Positions 63,187 to 64,000 of a stretch of DNA of 64,000 nucleotides are shown here, in pieces. Within the stretch, counting starts at the first letter, position 1. Each line of letters starts with the position of its first letter. Both the position numbers and the translations under genes were made by a program. A model generated the notes under the pieces. That model was not told the DNA's origin. It saw only the letters and a list, made by a program, of their open reading frames with translations, and did no database searches. Origin of the DNA: Apilactobacillus zhangqiuensis (GTDB taxonomy: Bacteria > Bacillota > Bacilli > Lactobacillales > Lactobacillaceae); contig NZ_BPLK01000005.1 in NCBI RefSeq assembly GCF_019656215.1, positions 1-64,000 on the forward strand. The letters run 5' to 3'.

Positions 63187-64000
63187 TTCTACCGTCCAAT
63201 CATCATTGACTGATAATGGATTGTTCTCACTTAAAAACTGTTTCCAGTATTCGAATACTCCATTGGGTTGATTCAGCTTTTCAAATTTAATATCAATCCC
63301 CTTACTTTCGATGCCAACAATACTTCTATAGAAGGCGCGACATGATATCTTCTTTAAATAACTAGAATCACCCGTTAGGTTTAGCGTTGTACAGATTGAA
63401 TCAAGTTCGCGGTACAAGATTAAGAATTGCATATCCTCAATGTCTGAACTACTCATTTGCTTAGTCATTTCGATTGTTTCAACCACATATTGATAAGCAA
63501 TGGAGAATTTTCTCATTGCAAAATAATCAATCGCAAGCATTCCCATGATGACCATTCTCTGCATACTAATCTCATTCTTGTCGTAAAAATTATAGTTCAG
63601 TCTCTGGAGTTCATCCACAGAAACACTATAATTTTTCTTACTGAGTTGAACTGCAGCATGAATGATTTGGAAATACTTAATGTCTTCTTTATCTTCCAAG
63701 TCATCTTCATACTTATCCAGTTTCGACTGAATCTCGTCTGGAATGCATAAAGCTGCACAAAATGGAATACTATTGATTTCGTAACTGGCCACTTTCTTCT
63801 CGTTTTCAATTACCTTATCAATATCTAGTAACAATATCTTACAAATGTTTTTGACAACATATAGACTAATTTGGTGGTCGTAACTGCCATTTTCAATTTG
63901 ACAAATTACTGGTTGTGTACAAGCTACTCGTTTAGCTAATTGGCATTGAGTTATGTTTAAACTTTTACGTCGCTTCTTAATTAAAGTGCCGTTAATATTC
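63184..64000 (-). CDS. Rgg/PlcR-like transcriptional regulator, 5' end beyond the window
   Basis: At least 271 residues, open to the right edge. Reading on upstream of 63834 gives an Xre-type helix-turn-helix (LIKKRRKSLNITQCQLAKRV...QPVICQIENGSY), joined directly to an all-helical C-terminal part that looks like TPR repeats. This is the Rgg/RopB/MutR/PlcR layout, often peptide-responsive. The HTH is unusually cysteine-rich (four Cys within about 55 residues). The start codon and target genes lie outside the window. Confidence 0.75.
   Translation of the reverse strand, partial: NINGTLIKKRRKSLNITQCQLAKRVACTQPVICQIENGSYDHQISLYVVKNICKILLLDIDKVIENEKKVASYEINSIPFCAALCIPDEIQSKLDKYEDDLEDKEDIKYFQIIHAAVQLSKKNYSVSVDELQRLNYNFYDKNEISMQRMVIMGMLAIDYFAMRKFSIAYQYVVETIEMTKQMSSSDIEDMQFLILYRELDSICTTLNLTGDSSYLKKISCRAFYRSIVGIESKGIDIKFEKLNQPNGVFEYWKQFLSENNPLSVNDDWTVE

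Noticed and set aside
1-64000. CRISPR arrays, transposons, phage genes, restriction systems or toxin-antitoxin pairs
   Set aside because: I looked for regular repeats, terminal inverted repeats, transposase or integrase motifs and short two-gene cassettes and found none. The YtxK methyltransferase has no restriction partner.

Overview
The window is low-GC chromosomal DNA from a member of the Lactobacillaceae. Support comes from the gene content and order: comG-ytxK-ackA; mutS-mutL-ruvA-ruvB-yajC; rny beside recA, cinA, pgsA and rodZ; alaS-ireB-ruvX-yrzB; mreBCD-minCD; and thiI next to its own cysteine desulfurase. T-box leaders, a CcpA with a cre-like site, YutD, EzrA and YslB fit the same group. 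I cannot name the genus from the sequence alone. Almost all genes read on the minus strand, as does an rRNA operon whose double promoter and leader lie at the extreme left edge. I see no insertion sequence, prophage, CRISPR array or tRNA gene.

Layout: 1-330, leader and tandem promoters of an rrn operon running off the left edge. 371-7245, cyclophilin, DedA, a yutF-yutD-yunD group, a phosphoesterase and an amino-acid permease. 7450-13069, ackA, ytxK and a complete comG pseudopilus operon. 13161-18455, yebC, ccpA, ytxHG, rdgB, murI, yslB and trxA. 18546-28145, mutS2, cvpA, zapA, the alaS operon with its T-box, cshB and nrnA. 28274-39795, yajC, ruvBA, mutLS, ymdB, rny, recA, a one-domain cinA and pgsA. 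39842-45740, rodZ, two M16 peptidases and a T-box-controlled amino-acid ABC transporter. 45791-54205, minDC, mreDCB, folC and valS with a T-box. 54237-59040, tpx, thiI, its desulfurase and ezrA. 59211-63148 (plus strand), a free-methionine-sulfoxide reductase, rpsD with an autoregulatory leader, yueI, rarA, a small membrane protein and uspA. 63184-64000, a regulator cut by the right edge.

Most of this is conserved housekeeping: DNA repair and recombination, cell shape and division, translation and tRNA thiolation. The unusual material is regulatory or lies in degenerate residues. (1) The RNase Y homologue keeps its membrane anchor, coiled coil and KH domain, but its HD active site has lost most of its metal ligands. 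(2) comGA, recA and cinA each carry a TCGNATA box 20-24 bases before the start codon, resembling the late-competence (com/CIN) box; at comGA the box sits in the loop of a terminator-like hairpin whose 3' arm contains the Shine-Dalgarno sequence. (3) A T-box leader heads the ABC transporter and appears to continue, without a visible terminator, into the M16 peptidase genes. (4) CinA is reduced to its amidase domain.
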